From: Doris montereyensis
Taxonomy: Eukaryota; Mollusca; Gastropoda; Nudibranchia; Dorididae
DNA: 64,000 nucleotides
NCBI GenBank assembly: GCA_037039925.1
Contig: JAXRKP010000581.1
Span: 162,501 to 226,500 of the forward strand
Direction: 5' to 3'
Shown: positions 46,232-58,976 of the stretch, piece after piece
How positions within the stretch are numbered: the first letter of the stretch is position 1
How the letters are laid out: each line of letters begins with the position of its first letter
Program-made: the position numbers and the translations under genes
The notes under the pieces: generated by a model
What the model was told of the DNA's origin: nothing
The model's database searches: none
Seen by the model: only the letters and a program-made list of their open reading frames with translations

Positions 46232-46318
46232 TTTTTTAGCCAACAGTGCTTGAACCCACTATCTTTTGACATTTGAGTTTGAGTAATACCTTGCCTCTGG
46301 ACCACCAAGTTCCTTGGA
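46232..46318 (-). mobile_element. Family B SINE head fragment
   Basis: TGCTTGAACCCACTATCTTTTG and TACCTTGCCTCTGGACCACC match the tRNA-like head of family B in reverse. Confidence 0.6.
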
Positions 46319-46367
46319 AATTATACTACAAAGTACGGATTACTTTCTGTCTTCTTGCTCTGAAAGC

Positions 46368-46655
46368 GAGCGGTTGGCGGGTGCTAATGGTAGGTCACAC
46401 TTCCTTCCTTTTATCTTTCATCTTGCTGTTTCCTCTTAATGCACTCTGAAATCACTGCATATGGTGGTCGGGGTAAATTTCTATAAAACAAACTTGCTGT
46501 GAAAATCAACCCTATATCTTAGTTTTGTTCCATTGGAATTTACCCTGTTCAGCATATGCAGTGATCTCAGAGTGAATTAAGAGGAAAAAGCGAGATAAAA
46601 GATAAGTGAAAGAGTGAAAGGAAAGAAAAAAGGCACTACTACTACTACTAGCAAC
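46368..46655. repeat. Repeat family D, inverted pair
   Basis: The left arm (46368-46490) has TCTTTCATCTTGCTGTTTCC and GAAATCACTGCATATGGTGG. The right arm (46515-46655) has the reverse complement-like TGCAGTGATCTCAGAGTGAA and AAGAGGAAAAAGCGAGATAA. Together they form a roughly 290 bp imperfect hairpin. Confidence 0.8.
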
Positions 46656-49600
46656 GCCTGCCAAACCAAGTTTCCTCCAATAATGATATGTAAAGTTTGA
46701 AGAAAAAATCCCAATTCTGTGAACATGAATAGCTGTTTTTCATTTTCATTGGTCTGCGCTGGCATTTCTCAACTGGCGCACACCTTTTTCTCCCTAGTGT
46801 GCACGCGCAGTTTAGAGCGAATCATTGCCGCCAACCATGCATGTGAAGGAGTGAGAAAAAAGGACATACCAGCAGTCCTCACTAAACGTCCCATCCAAAA
46901 TGATAAAGGGGATTGAGACAAACCAGAAATGAAACCTGAGACTTTTAAATTTTTTAACAACATTGTCCATTGTAATTATAGGTACACAACTGATACTAAC
47001 ACTAAATTACAGTAAGCAATTCCATACAAGCTTTATTCTGCCGAAAACAAAAAATCATTTATTTTATTTCACAGTAGACGATAACAAAAAATGTAAAACT
47101 ATATAATAATATATGCAGCAAAATCATTTCAGTTTTTTAACAACAAATAAAGCAAAAGGGGAAAACAAGATGACAATCAAACAAAAGTTTTCATCGTTTG
47201 ATTCCACATCAACCTCATTGAGAATTTTGCAATGTTTAATGATCAAACATTTTGGGGTAGATCTATAATCTAATATAAAATTTGCATTTAGAAATCTCTT
47301 CCACTTCCACCATGATCAATTGAAATTAACATTTGACAATTTCTGACTTCTAACCTAGAGTAATACAAAGCTTGGTCAAAACAGTTAAATTTCTGAGGAT
47401 AGCTTGTCTAGTCAAGGTTTGCTGGACTAGAGAAAAACCTGCAACATGTGTCCTGTACTAACTACATTATTATCATTTGTAATACATTTGCATACAATAG
47501 GAAAATAATACAAAAGACAAATATAAATAATAACAACAGACCACCCCTCCCTTACAAAAAAACCCCAATTTCTTGCAATTTCCATGAAGTAGAAATAAAT
47601 AAGAAGAGTAATTCCTTCTTCCTTTTCATAGACAAGATAAATGATGAGGCTTTACGTTTTCAAAGTAAAGCAACTGTTTTTTATTCTTAGCCACAAATAA
47701 CTGAAAAACTAAATAAATAATAATCAGCTCAGAGACCGAAAAGACGCCAAACAGTACATGGTCACAGGGCAAAGATTGACATGTGCCTATCATCATTTTA
47801 TTGTTTACACTAGTTTTAACTATAAGGGTTTAATTAATTCAAATTGAGTAACAGTAACAAGTCACCGGTGTCACACCCTAAACTATCAGCAGGAAAATTG
47901 GATTCTCAAATGCTTGTCTTCCTTTTGAGGTTTGCATGAAATTATCATATTATAGTAGATCATTAAGGAAGGAAGTTCAGGACTTATGTTCCTTATTCAC
48001 TGAATTCCTGATTTCAACTTTCATGTTTTGCGTTGACTGTACTCGAATGGACGAATGTTTAAAAATAAAAGTTTAAAGAAGATTTAATTGATTTAGACTA
48101 GGTGTATGAGAGACGGGAGATTCATTCACGACAGGGATTTTTTAGCAAAGCAAAACACATATTTCAGTTTTTCATTACTTTCAGTAGATCATTTTTGGAT
48201 GATTAGTAATACTATATAAAAAAATCTTTAGAAAAAGGAAGATGCCTGAAATGGCGACAAACCCAGCTGTTTATTTCTAATTTCTGCATAGTAAAAATCC
48301 CACCCACAACAGAATATAAAACTGATTCTCCTTTACAATAGCTACTGGGCTTGACAATGCAAAATCAGGATAATCCAAGAACTGTGAGAATTGTCCCAAA
48401 TGAATGTGGAGTTAAGTAAATAAATGCATATCATATATATGTGACAACATGAGTATTGCGTTATGGAACACAACATAATAAGTACTTCAGAGATCTTAGG
48501 CTGCCGTAACTCCTTTACCATGCTTGCTGGTACCTATGATTTAAAATTACATGAATAACATCTAAAACTAAACGTAACTAAACGTACTTGACACTTTTGA
48601 TAGTCACAGCTAACTACATTTCTCAAAAGGAAATAACATGATCTAATAATAATCTTTATTGAGAGTTCCCTTATCATGACTTGGGTGGGAGTATAGAAAG
48701 ACAATATTACAAAAGATCACAACACTGACACATATCGTGTATCAATTGTTGTGGAGAACAAATGTCATGCTAATCCAAGTCTTCCCAACCAGTTGATTCA
48801 GACTTTTTATCAAATATACGCAATGGCAGCTGCTACACTTTTCCCCTGTCAATTCCGTAAAACATTAAAAAAAATATATGCGATAATGAAGGCAAACCTG
48901 TATTCAACTCAAAACCAAGCTAATGCACCATCAGTAAACTCCCCTTCCACTTTATTGCTGATTCATGATTCAATGATGACATGATAGAAAGCATAACAAC
49001 GAACGGGAGTGTGTGTGTATGTGTGTGTGTATTTAGATACCCGCTGGCTGAGGGAGCGAACGTGTATTGATAAGTGATGTGGGGTTAGTTTTCACAAAAC
49101 TGAATGTTCATGTGAGTACATCATAATGTGTTCATACCTTGTCACTCTTCCCAGACCCATGCAAACTTTTTACAAAGTTTTAGAATAGGTGACATCTGTG
49201 CAGCTAATACTTGGCTTGTGATGCAATCAATTCATATCAACAGTTTACATATATATATAGAATATATGTATATATAGACTATATATATATGTATGTATTT
49301 CTGTCAAATTTTATGTACGTATATATGTAGCATGTGTGTATGTATGACCAACTTTTTGAGACAGCAATGCAGCAATGTGTTAAATATGTGGAAGGTAGCA
49401 GAAATAATGATGGACACAACTAGTTTTGTGGAAAGAGACATTTGGTGGGGCTTCGATGAACTGTTCGCTGGTTGTCACAAAATATTGGGGGAACCAAGAG
49501 GCCTCAATATTTCCTTAAGTTTGACGTAAAAGATAATACATGTACTATCTATTTTTTCAGTTGGACAGATTCAATTTTCATCTACGCAAAATCAAGTAAC

Positions 49601-50653
49601 TTAAGGCTTATATCATAGAACATTGTATAACCATAAAAGTGCATACATTAAGACATGATGAGCAATGGTGAAATTAAAAATGCTGACAGTGCAGTAATGA
49701 TACCATTTATCAACAATTAGAATGACAATCATAGTGATAAATTGAAGACTACAAACATTACTACAGTTAATTTATGGCTGTTGGTGGAAGAAGTAGCAAT
49801 CAGTAGCAACAGTAGTAGAATTAAGGAATGCAAAATACCCAGTTCTCCATAAAGAAACATAATTATAATAAAGTGACTATATTTAGGAAGATGCTGTAGA
49901 TTTGTTTACTAATCGCACAGAAAACTCATTTAATCACTGTTACTGGTTAACGCTATCAAAACATGATATAGACATGATTTGACAAAAATTTTCAAACATA
50001 ATCTCACAATTTTACTGAAACATTAAATGGGCATGCAAAGAACAGAGGATACATGTATTGAGAGTGCATTGTACATAAACAAAATTTCTATTAAAAAAAG
50101 AAGGCAAATAACATCAATAATGTGTGTTATCGCATCAATGATAAATTTCTCTACACAGCCTCAGTCATAACACCCAGCTTTTGTCAACAAGTCTTTTAGA
50201 TGTTTGTTTACTGAAATGAGGTATTGCTTTGCATGTCAATTTCAAAGGAACACATTGAGAATTATGGATGAAGTGAAAAAATCTCAACAAAATATAGAAA
50301 CAGTTTTTGCAATAAGAAAGATCAAGGCTAAACCTATTTAATTTAAGTCTTATAGAAGACAAAATGGAAAAAAACACAACCATATATCGGTCAAATCACT
50401 CAAAATCAACTGGGCTGTATACTGTTACCTTAAAATTATGTCACATATTGTAAATGTTTTTTTCTCCTCTATCCTTAACATTAATACCTCACAATTTTTT
50501 TTGCTGGAAGCAGAAAAGAAACCAATGACTAAATATAAGACTCACAAATCAAAGTACCATTCTGGTGCATTCAATCACATTAAATGATCAACATAACAAG
50601 AGGAATAAATCATTTGAGAATTTGAGAGGCGCAGACATGACAAGGCGTTGACA
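46656..50653. other. 4 kb intergenic stretch downstream of peroxiredoxin
   Basis: AT-rich, with a (TA)n-rich part at 49240-49330. It may include the long 3' UTR of the minus-strand peroxiredoxin gene; TTTATT (AATAAA on the minus strand) occurs near 48950 and 48656. No convincing coding exon was found. Confidence 0.5.
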
Positions 50654-50739
50654 TTAGTTGACCTTGTTGAAGTACTGCTGGCTCTCCTTGGGGCTAGGCT
50701 TCATGGTCTCCTTGCCAGGCTTCCAGCCAGCAGGGCACA
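50654..50739 (-). CDS. Peroxiredoxin exon 5 (resolving Cys, C-terminus)
   Basis: Encodes [20 protein letters not shown] then QQYFNKVN and TAA at 50656-50654. The acceptor is the AG at 50741-50740; TG joins G of the previous exon to make Val. Confidence 0.95.
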
Positions 50740-53700
50740 CTAAACATTGCAGGGAAGACAAACAATCAAAAAAAAAAAGATGAGAGAATATCTGGCCTAG
50801 CAGGAAACTGTAGGAATATTAAGTATACATGAAGTCCATGTCTTATAAGGGTAACATTAGTTTTAGAGCTCTTAACTGCCCCTCCCCCAACCTGCAATTG
50901 CAATCTAGCCCCATCCATGATGTGCGGTGACTCAGGGTGGATTAATAGGAAACAGCGGCAAGATGAAAGACATGTAAAAGAGTGAAAGGTTTGTTTTGTT
51001 TCATTGAAATTTACCTCGTCCACCAGATGTGGTGATCTCAGGGTAAATTAAGAGGAAGCGGCAAGAGGAAAGATAACTGAAAGGAAAGAAGTAGGACCTA
51101 TCAGCAGCTCTGCCAATCACCATGTCTTAAAACAGAAAAACCAAACTACGTACTGACATTCACCTTTGAACACTTTCCTATGATGATCACATGAAATAGA
51201 ATAGAATACAGCCCGAACCTTCCCCAACAAATAATAAGTTTTGCTTCGAGCTGTATGAAACAGACACCCATAATATTCTCATGGAATATCAACAAAAAAA
51301 AAGGACAGGAGACTGGCCCTCATCCATGCAATAGACAACACCATTTTAGACATCAAAGCAGCCCTGCTGAAGAGGACTTGTGAAATTCTCTACATGGTGC
51401 TGGGCCCATCAAGGAGCCCTTCGCATAAAAATAAGAACAACATAGTACATCATAAGTGTACAATGAATGTTATAAATTAGATTCCTTACCTTCTCCATGT
51501 TTGTCTGTAAACTGGAATGCTTGTACGAGACGAAGAGTTTCATCAACAGAACGTCCCACTGGCAGATCGTTGATGGTGATTTGACGAAGGTTGCCCTTAT
51601 CATCAATGATGAACAGTCCTCTGTACACGTCACATAGAATAAAAAGAAACATGGAAACGGTAAACATCAAATCAATCTATGAATTAAGCAAGCGAGTTTG
51701 ATTCAATTAACATGACTTGAAACACATGGGCAGATTATGGATTTTTTTTTCCAAAATAAGAAAGAAGTCATGACAAAAAACCTTTGTGGCATCTTCACTC
51801 ACACTACACTATAAACCATGTGCAAACTGTAGTTTCACATGAAATGTTCAGTTGAGACTCTCAAAGAGGAGGAATATCATTATTACAAAATTATTCCATT
51901 ATTAGTCAAAAACTTGAAATCTCACGTGAAAAGGTTTGAAAGCACACTTCTGGTGCCGAATGTAATACAGCTGATAATTTTTAATTCCAAGCATTTGATA
52001 ACATCTTTATGTGTGTTAACTGAATGGCATACATTTGATAACATCTTTATGTGTGTTAACTGAATGGCATACATTTGATAACATTTTTATGTGTGTTAAC
52101 TGAATGGCATACATTTGATAACATTTTTATGTGTGGTAACTGAAATGGCATGAACATTTGATAACATTTTTATGTGTGGTAACTGAATGGCATACATTTG
52201 ATAACATTTTTATGTGTGGTAACTGAATGGCATACATTTGATAACATTTTTATGTGTGGTAACTGAATGGCATACATCTGATAACATCTTTATGTGTGGT
52301 AATTGAATGGCATACATTTGATAGATCCATAACAAGAACCAATAAAACTATGTGCATGAATAAACACATTAAATTATTTAAGTTTAAAACACAGGATCCA
52401 AAAACCATTTCCCAAAACTGATCTCTATACAAAATGACCTAGGGGTTTGTACCACTTTTACAATATTGATTTTGCTATTACAAGAAAACCTTAACTCACC
52501 TGAAAGCCACGCCTTCATCTTTCCTCCTTCAAACAGCCATATTTCTTTGAAATTTCCATAGTCTTGTCAGCTAAAAGGGAATCTTCATAGGGCCAAGGCC
52601 TCCTTGCTTTCTTGGGGTGTCGATCCTACAAAAGCATGGAAATGTTAAAATGACTGTTTGTCTGTCTATAGGTATGAGTATGCATGTTCGCACAGGTCAG
52701 AAGTGTCCAGGAGCTTGTATGAACAAATTCTAAATCCTTAAAATATGTTCGGGGTAGTAGGAATGATCTGCTTGTGAGTCTAATTATTTCCTTGGGACAT
52801 CAACAGAGATCTAGGTACATGTTAAGTATTTTTATCGCTTCTTAAGATTCCTAAAAATAAAAATAAACGACGTAATGTATATCACTGCTCTGAAAGTTCC
52901 TTTGGAAATTTATTTTAGCAAATAGAGATCATTTCAATTTCTTCTTAGTCTTACTTTCCTTTTAAAGTCCATATTTGAATTGCTAGAGATATCTGTTTCA
53001 ACATTATATAACTCCTTTTCTTACAACAATGAATTCATTGGTAGCTGACCAGTAAAACTGAAATTTCTCCTAATTTTCATACTTAATGTAGTGATTATAA
53101 TAGAGGATAAGATAATATGAAACACTGTTGCACAATCAATGAAAACAAAGAGATATAATCTGACTTCCATCTACCATTGTTTGGCAAATATTTGTACTCA
53201 CCAAGCTAAATGTGAGTAGACAGAATCTGTGGAGCAGGCCAACACATCACACTGAATAGCACGAAACTCCTCTATTCTATCACTGAAGGCAATGATCTCC
53301 GTTGGACAAACAAAGGTACTGAGGGCAAATCAAAGTTGAACAATAATAAAACAAACCATGTATTTCGGCATGGCAAAAAAAGAATTAAATACTTCATGCA
53401 TTATCACACACAGGGAAAACACCAAGGTTTACTTAATTGCTCATAGCTAGGGAATATTGTTTAGTGTCCACCTAGTAAAGCCAGACTAAGCTGTGTAGCC
53501 TCATTCAATGATGAGAAACCACCGATTAAGGAAATTTAATACCAGTATTAACATTAATATGACAACAAACAACTACAATTACAAATAAAATTTAGTTAAA
53601 CACCTCTCCATTTCAACAGTATGCCGGAGACGAGAATGCAAATGTTGCTTTACCTCTAATTCCACCAGGCCTTTTCCTGGTACTCTTCAGTTAGAAATTT

Positions 53701-54088
53701 TTGAGCTAATTGGTATAACAATGTAATATCATGTCACACATGCACACTCATTGTTGCCCATTGGTGTTTGGCCTGTGACAACTTTCAGCCCAATTTTGAG
53801 TAATTATTAAATCTAGACGTTATCCTGACAGAGTTTGGTTGGTTTTAAAAAAAATGCCTACTGGACATTTTAATTTTAACAAAATTTCACAATTTTAAGA
53901 GATTTTGTTCCTGTTCTTCCTGTACTCAAAAAAAAAAAATACTCACAAGTCAAGGGGATAGAAGAAAATGACCACATAATTCCCACGGTAGTCTGACAAT
54001 TTGACTTGTTTGAATTCCCGTTGACAACAGCATTGGTGTCAAACTCAGGAGCAGGTTTGGTGATTGCCAATTGTCCAATTCCAGCCAT
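50654..54088 (-). CDS. Typical 2-Cys peroxiredoxin (whole gene, 5 coding exons)
   Basis: Thioredoxin-dependent peroxidase that reduces hydrogen peroxide and alkyl peroxides. Joined exons give about 200 residues, the usual PRDX1/2-type length. It starts [20 protein letters not shown]; the catalytic Cys is in FVCPTEI, the resolving Cys in VCPAGWKPG, and the GGLG and terminal YF motifs that mark sensitivity to overoxidation are both present. No signal peptide, so cytosolic is expected. Phases match at every junction. Three single-base indels (one in exon A, two in exon C) break the raw frame. A splice acceptor directly before AAC-ATG shows a further 5' non-coding exon upstream. Confidence 0.95.
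50905..51120 (+). repeat. Repeat family D, two partial units
   Basis: Two adjacent units with GTGACTCAGGGTGGATTAAT and TGTGGTGATCTCAGGGTAAA, each followed by a GGAA-AGCGGCAAGA block. In peroxiredoxin intron 4. Confidence 0.8.
51490..51620 (-). CDS. Peroxiredoxin exon 4
   Basis: Encodes [20 protein letters not shown] and [23 protein letters not shown]. Acceptor AG at 51622-51621, donor GTAAGG. Phases 2 in, 1 out. No frameshift. The Arg in GRSVDETLR is conserved in the family. Confidence 0.96.
52010..52325 (+). repeat. Minisatellite, about 42-bp unit, 7-8 copies
   Basis: Units of CATTTGATAACATCTTTATG followed by TGTGTTAACTGAATGGCATA. It lies in peroxiredoxin intron 3, 170 bp from exon 3. Confidence 0.93.
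52500..52625 (-). CDS. Peroxiredoxin exon 3 (two compensating frameshifts)
   Basis: [14 protein letters not shown] in one frame, [17 protein letters not shown] in the second, then EGVAF in the first. A T is missing at 52573-52576 (A4 on the plus strand) and a base is extra at 52520-52522. The length (126) is right because the errors cancel. GGLG motif intact. Confidence 0.92.
53202..53318 (-). CDS. Peroxiredoxin exon 2 (peroxidatic Cys)
   Basis: Encodes [20 protein letters not shown] and [19 protein letters not shown]. The peroxidatic Cys is in VCPTE. Acceptor AG at 53320-53319, donor GTGAGT. No frameshift. Confidence 0.96.
53947..54088 (-). CDS. Peroxiredoxin exon 1 coding part (single-base frameshift)
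   Basis: [24 protein letters not shown], then after one missing G at the CCC run 54017-54019 (plus strand) [23 protein letters not shown]. The length of 142 is one short. Donor GTGAGT at 53946-53941. The exon begins at 54091 after an acceptor, so the true first exon is non-coding and elsewhere. Confidence 0.93.
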
Positions 54089-54091
54089 GTT

Positions 54092-54840
54092 CTGGAATAG
54101 AAGAAGTCATATAAGTAATGGTTAGAAAAAAATATTGACCTGTAATTTAATATCAACACATGAATTATGTCAATGTCAATAACAATCAAAATGCACATTT
54201 ATGACAGGGTAAAGTGGTATATGTGATACATTGTGAATATGTAAAAACACACACACACACACAATACAAACAGAAATAAATTAATAACTGCTTGTAGCTC
54301 TTCCTTCTCTTTTGGTTGTCTTTCATTTGATCTTTTACTTTACAACCACTAACTTGATCTCCTGCTACTCTTTTCTTTGCCTCCACCCTCTCCCCACACC
54401 CATCAATCCGTGCATACACTTATGTTCCAGGGCTAAAAGAAAAATAACGCCTTTTAGTTCTAGTTCTATGACCTGTTTCTTTCAACTGCAACTGACCAGG
54501 ACACACACGATCTACTGACGTACTTAAAGTACTTGTGCTAAAAAAAAAAAACCCAATGACTTTCTCTCTCTCCCTCTCTCCCGCACAAACACACTATAAT
54601 GAACATACTGTACATGACTATACCATTGATGGTCACTTTTCTCATCAACCCTCACTAAATATAGAAAGCCCGAGCAGTTAGACTGCAAACTCTCAAACAT
54701 CTCCCATCAGTTGCCAATTTCAATACCTCAAATGTCTACAACTATTCCTTCCTGGTGATAATACTCTCTTGAAATGTAGAACTAGAACTCCATCCTAGTT
54801 TGTTTCAGATAAAATCACCCCGCCCACCCACAAAGTCGAT
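54092..54840. other. Peroxiredoxin upstream/5' UTR intron
   Basis: CA run at 54247-54262. No coding feature. The 5' non-coding exon of the peroxiredoxin gene was not located. Confidence 0.5.
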
Positions 54841-54844
54841 GGCC

Positions 54845-55135
54845 TTAAGCCTAAATTAAAAGGAAACAGTAGCAAGTTGGACGACAAGTGAAAGAGTGAA
54901 TACTACCCCCTCCCCCCAATAAAAAGGTAATGTACGTGGAATCCTAAAGCATTTACTGCCTGTGTAGCTTAGATTTAATGATACCACAATGAAATGTTTC
55001 ACTTGTGTGCCATTGAAGTTTACCCTGTCCACCATATGTGGTGATCTTGAGGGGAAACAGCAAGATGAAAGATACATGCAGGTGAAGAAGCGATATGAAA
55101 AATAGGACCTATTAGGAACCCCGCCAACCGCCCAA
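54845..55135 (+). repeat. Repeat family D, two units
   Basis: GGAAACAGTAGCAAGTTGGA (54860) and, at 54985-55135, CATTGAAGTTTACCCTGTCC, CACCATATGTGGTGATC and AACAGCAAGATGAAAGATAC then a CCCGCCAACCGCCC end. Confidence 0.75.
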
Positions 55136-55422
55136 AAGTACAAAGGACTCAGTACGTGTATGACATTACAGACAAAAGCAAGTATTCCACTACAAGTACG
55201 TGTACAAGAAAGTGCACACAATACAGATTGGCTCACTTAAGTGGTACTGGTAGTCCACTTATAACTTATACAAACAGTAGACAGTTTTACTATATTAAGG
55301 TGCCATCGTTCTAGTTCTAATGCTTCTAGGCCTTTCAATTCAAACACTAGAACTCAAATTCCAGTAAAGCATATATATATGTAAACTAATGCCAGTATCA
55401 CTCACAACTTGAGCTACATTTT

Positions 55423-55537
<115 letters not shown>

Positions 55538-55611
55538 ATTATGTCAGTCATATGCCATAATCTCCAGCATTCTATCCGTTTCATTATCTATACATGTATT
55601 TCGTTGAATTG

Positions 55612-55705
55612 AATTCAACCCTGTCCTCCATACGCAGTGATCTCAGGGTGAAATAAGAGGAAACAACAAGCTGAAAGAAAGACATGTGAAAGAGAGGAAG
55701 GAAAG
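55612..55705 (+). repeat. Repeat family D unit
   Basis: TTCAACCCTGTCCTCCATAC, GCAGTGATCTCAGGGTGAAA and AGAGGAAACAACAAGCTGAA. A further partial core lies at 57025-57062 and a degenerate unit at 58885-58975. Confidence 0.75.
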
Positions 55706-57539
55706 GAAATACCATCTTGTAATCACACACCCAATATTCATAAAAAATCTCAGTATTCAAGACACTTTAAATAAAACACACAAGATATATGTAGACGGTG
55801 GTAGGCATCTTGAAAATAGCGCTTGTTGAAGTCTGCCTAACCGCGACCAGAGGGTGATATCTTAATGTTAAAAGCATGTAAATGTAAACTTTCGATGCGA
55901 GCACTCAAAGAAGTAAAATGAATGTAAATTTTCTGGAGTTGAAACAGCTCTTTACCCCCCCCCAACACGAATGAGCTTGAGCCATGTACGCTAAATATTC
56001 TATTGAATGACACTGTCTAATTTCGTTTGTGTCGATCATCTTAAAATATCTCCAAAAACACCTTCCACTTCTTTTCTTCATACTAATCATACACCGCCAT
56101 AAGCTATCGGCACCATATATTTTAAGAACCTATATAACGCTTTTTCTAAACATCTCGGCAAGATTATTTTGCACAAACACATAGCAAGTGATGGGCATGG
56201 CGTAGAACGTGACAATGTAACATTTCATTGTTTAGCGTACAAGCTCTGTTATTATAGGTGACCGCAAGCAGTGGAGCGTTTCGGCAATCTCATCTGCATC
56301 TGCAGCGCTACCATAAAAAAAATAGTTTTTACCATCGTGCCATTTTCTTCCCCGCTGTGAGTCAAGGGTCACGTTTCATGAATTGTGGCCAACTTCGAGG
56401 CGTCATGAAAGTTCATAGTTTATAATTGCACTTTGATTGACTTAGCTGATTAAGAGAGATCGTTGGGAGCAATATAATAACGAACTCACTTATGCTTAAT
56501 ATAACGTGTGTTCGTGAGTGTGATAATTATAATCTAATATGTGCCATACAACGACACAAAATAGCTTTCTAACCGTTTAACCATTGAATACAATTTCTTA
56601 GCGCTTATTTTAAAAATAGTGTTCCTACAATATTTTCGTACTTTAAGCATGACAGCCTACGGTATCTCTCTCTCTCTCTCTGTTCATGCTTTTGACAGAC
56701 CTTGTACAACGCGCGTCTCTTATAAGGCAATATCTCTAAGACATTGTTATTTCTTCACATCTTTCGCTTACTCTCATGAATAAATGGCACCTTTATAAAT
56801 CCTATTCAACAGCTTTGTTACAAGCCTTAAGATACTTTTTACTACTTTAAAAAATTAATAATTTTGACATGACAATTTCACACAAACACGTGGCTAATAA
56901 CGGGCATGGAGTAGAACATAACAATGTCACATATCATTTTCATTAGACGTGCAAGCTCTTTTATTTGCTTCCAGGCAGTGGAGCAACACACGTTTTCAAA
57001 AGTGACTGATATATTGATTGGTTACAGCCCTGTCCATAACAGACGGTGATCTCAGGGCATCCGATTCATTCTTCTATTCAGTACTCCAAACAAGATGATA
57101 GTACTGACGTTGAAAACTGAAAATGATAATATATTATCATGATTCAAACCGTCTAGTGCCGTGAACAACGTGCCTCTAACTCGAAGCTGTGGGCGTGTGC
57201 ATGCGCACAGTACACCAGGGTAAAAAGGTGCGCGCAGTTCAGGAATGTCTACGCACACCAATCAAAAACAACAGTAAGCACAAAATAAGTTTTTTAAAAA
57301 ACCCAACCCAACCTATTATTTGCCAGCGTTGGGAATTTCTCACAGCACCATCATTTTACACATACTACAAAAAATTATATGGAACATTGGCCGTAAACTA
57401 TCTTCCATTCCCAGCAATGTATATCTATATTTAGATGTGGATTACACAGCTGCACGCCCAAGTCGAAGAGTTACCAAAACCGTTGGAAACCAATGTACCA
57501 ACTGGCGATTCAACGACGTCGGAGTTTCTAGGGTAAAGC
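55706..57539. other. Intergenic stretch
   Basis: Two related segments, around 56160-56290 and 56880-56990, share CACAAACAC..AGC/GGCTAATAACGGGCATG-type, ACGTGACAATGT/ATAACAATGTCACA and GCAGTGGAGC blocks, suggesting an old duplication. Short CT run near 56668. No gene recognised. Confidence 0.5.
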
Positions 57540-58770
57540 ATGTCTGAAAGAGTCTAGGGCCATGTCCTATGTCCGAAAGATAAAAGCATGTCAAGGGTAA
57601 AGTACCAGAGTCTAGGGTAAAAGTATGTCGAAAGAGTCTAGGGTAAAAGTATGTCGAAAGAGTATAGAGGGTAAAAGCACGAGAGTCGGTAAAAGTATTC
57701 GAAGAGTATAGGGTAAAAGCATGTCCGAAAGAGTCTAGGGTAAAAGCATGTCTGAAAGAGTCCATAAAGCATGTCCGAAAGAGTCTAGGGTAAAAGTATG
57801 TCGAAGAGTCTAGGGTAAAAGTATGTCCGAAAGAGTATAGGGTAAAGCAAAGAGTCTAGGGTAAAAGCATGTCTGAAAGAGTCTAAAAGCATGTCCGAAA
57901 AGTCTAGGGTAAAAGTATGTCGAAAGAGTCTAGGGTAAAAGTATGCATAAAAAGCATGTCGAAAGAGTCTAGGGTAAAGCATGTCCGAAAGAGTCTAGGG
58001 TAAAAGCATGTCCGAAAGATGTCTGAAAGAGTCTAGGGTAAAAGCATGTCAGTCTAGGGTAAGCATGTTCGAAAGAGTCTAGGGTAAAAGCATGTTCGAA
58101 AGAGTCAGGAGTAAAGCATGTTCGAAAGAGTCTAGGGTAAAAGCATGTTCGAGAGTCTAGGGTAAAAGCATGTCGAAAGAGTCTAGGGTAAAAGCATGTC
58201 GAAAGAGTCGTAAAAGATGTCGAAAGAGTATAGGGTAAAAGCATGTCCGAAAGAGTCAGGGTAAGCATGTCGAAAGAGTCTAGGGTAAAGCATGTCCGAA
58301 GAGTCTAGGGTAAAGCATGTTCGAAAAGTCTAGGGTAAAGCATGTTCGAAAGAGTCTGGGAGTAAAGCATGTTCGAAAGAGTCTAGGGTAATAGCATGTT
58401 CGAAGAGTCTAAAGGTAAAGCATGTTCGAAAGAGTCTAGGGTAAAAGCATGTCTGAAGGAGTCTAGGGTAAAAGCATGTCTAGAAAAGAGTCTAGGGTAA
58501 AAGCATGTCCGAAAGAGTCTAGGGTAAAGCATGTCTGAAAGAGTCTAGGAGTAAAAGCATGTTCGAAAGAGTATAGGGTAAAAGCATGTTCGAAGAGTCT
58601 AGGGTAAGCATGTTCGAAGAGTCTAGGGTAAAAGTATGTCGAAAGAGTCTAGGGTAAAGCATGTCCGAAGAGTCTAGGATGAAAGCATGTCCTGAAAGAG
58701 TCTAGGGTAAAGCATGTCTGAAAGAGTCTAGGGTAAAAGCATGTTTCGAAAGAGTCTAGGGTAAAAGCAT
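57540..58770 (+). repeat. 1.2 kb minisatellite, about 27-bp unit
   Basis: Around 45 units of GAAAGAGTCTAGGGTAAAAG plus CATGTCC, with many single-base indels in A runs (TAAAGC versus TAAAAGC) and TCC/TTC variants. Minus-strand Leu/Phe/Arg-rich open frames here are read-through. Confidence 0.95.
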
Positions 58771-58976
58771 GCCCGAAAAGAGAACACAATAATACTTTCA
58801 TTGCCCAACCCCCCTTTCTCCCTCCTAAAATAATCAGTATTATGTGAAGGCACAGGGAAGGGATTCACAAGAGAAGACGATATTTTCATTGAAACTGACC
58901 ACGTCCCCTTATGCGGCAATCTCGGGACCAATCAAGAAAACGCGTAAAAGATACAAGACACGCAAGAGAGAGTGAA

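Noticed and set aside
57540..58770. Interstitial telomere array (TAGGGT)
   Set aside because: The unit is 27 bp and only part resembles TTAGGG; no hexamer periodicity.
57442..58931. Minus-strand frames with repeated FYPRLFRHAFTLDS motifs
   Set aside because: Read-through of the 27-bp minisatellite.
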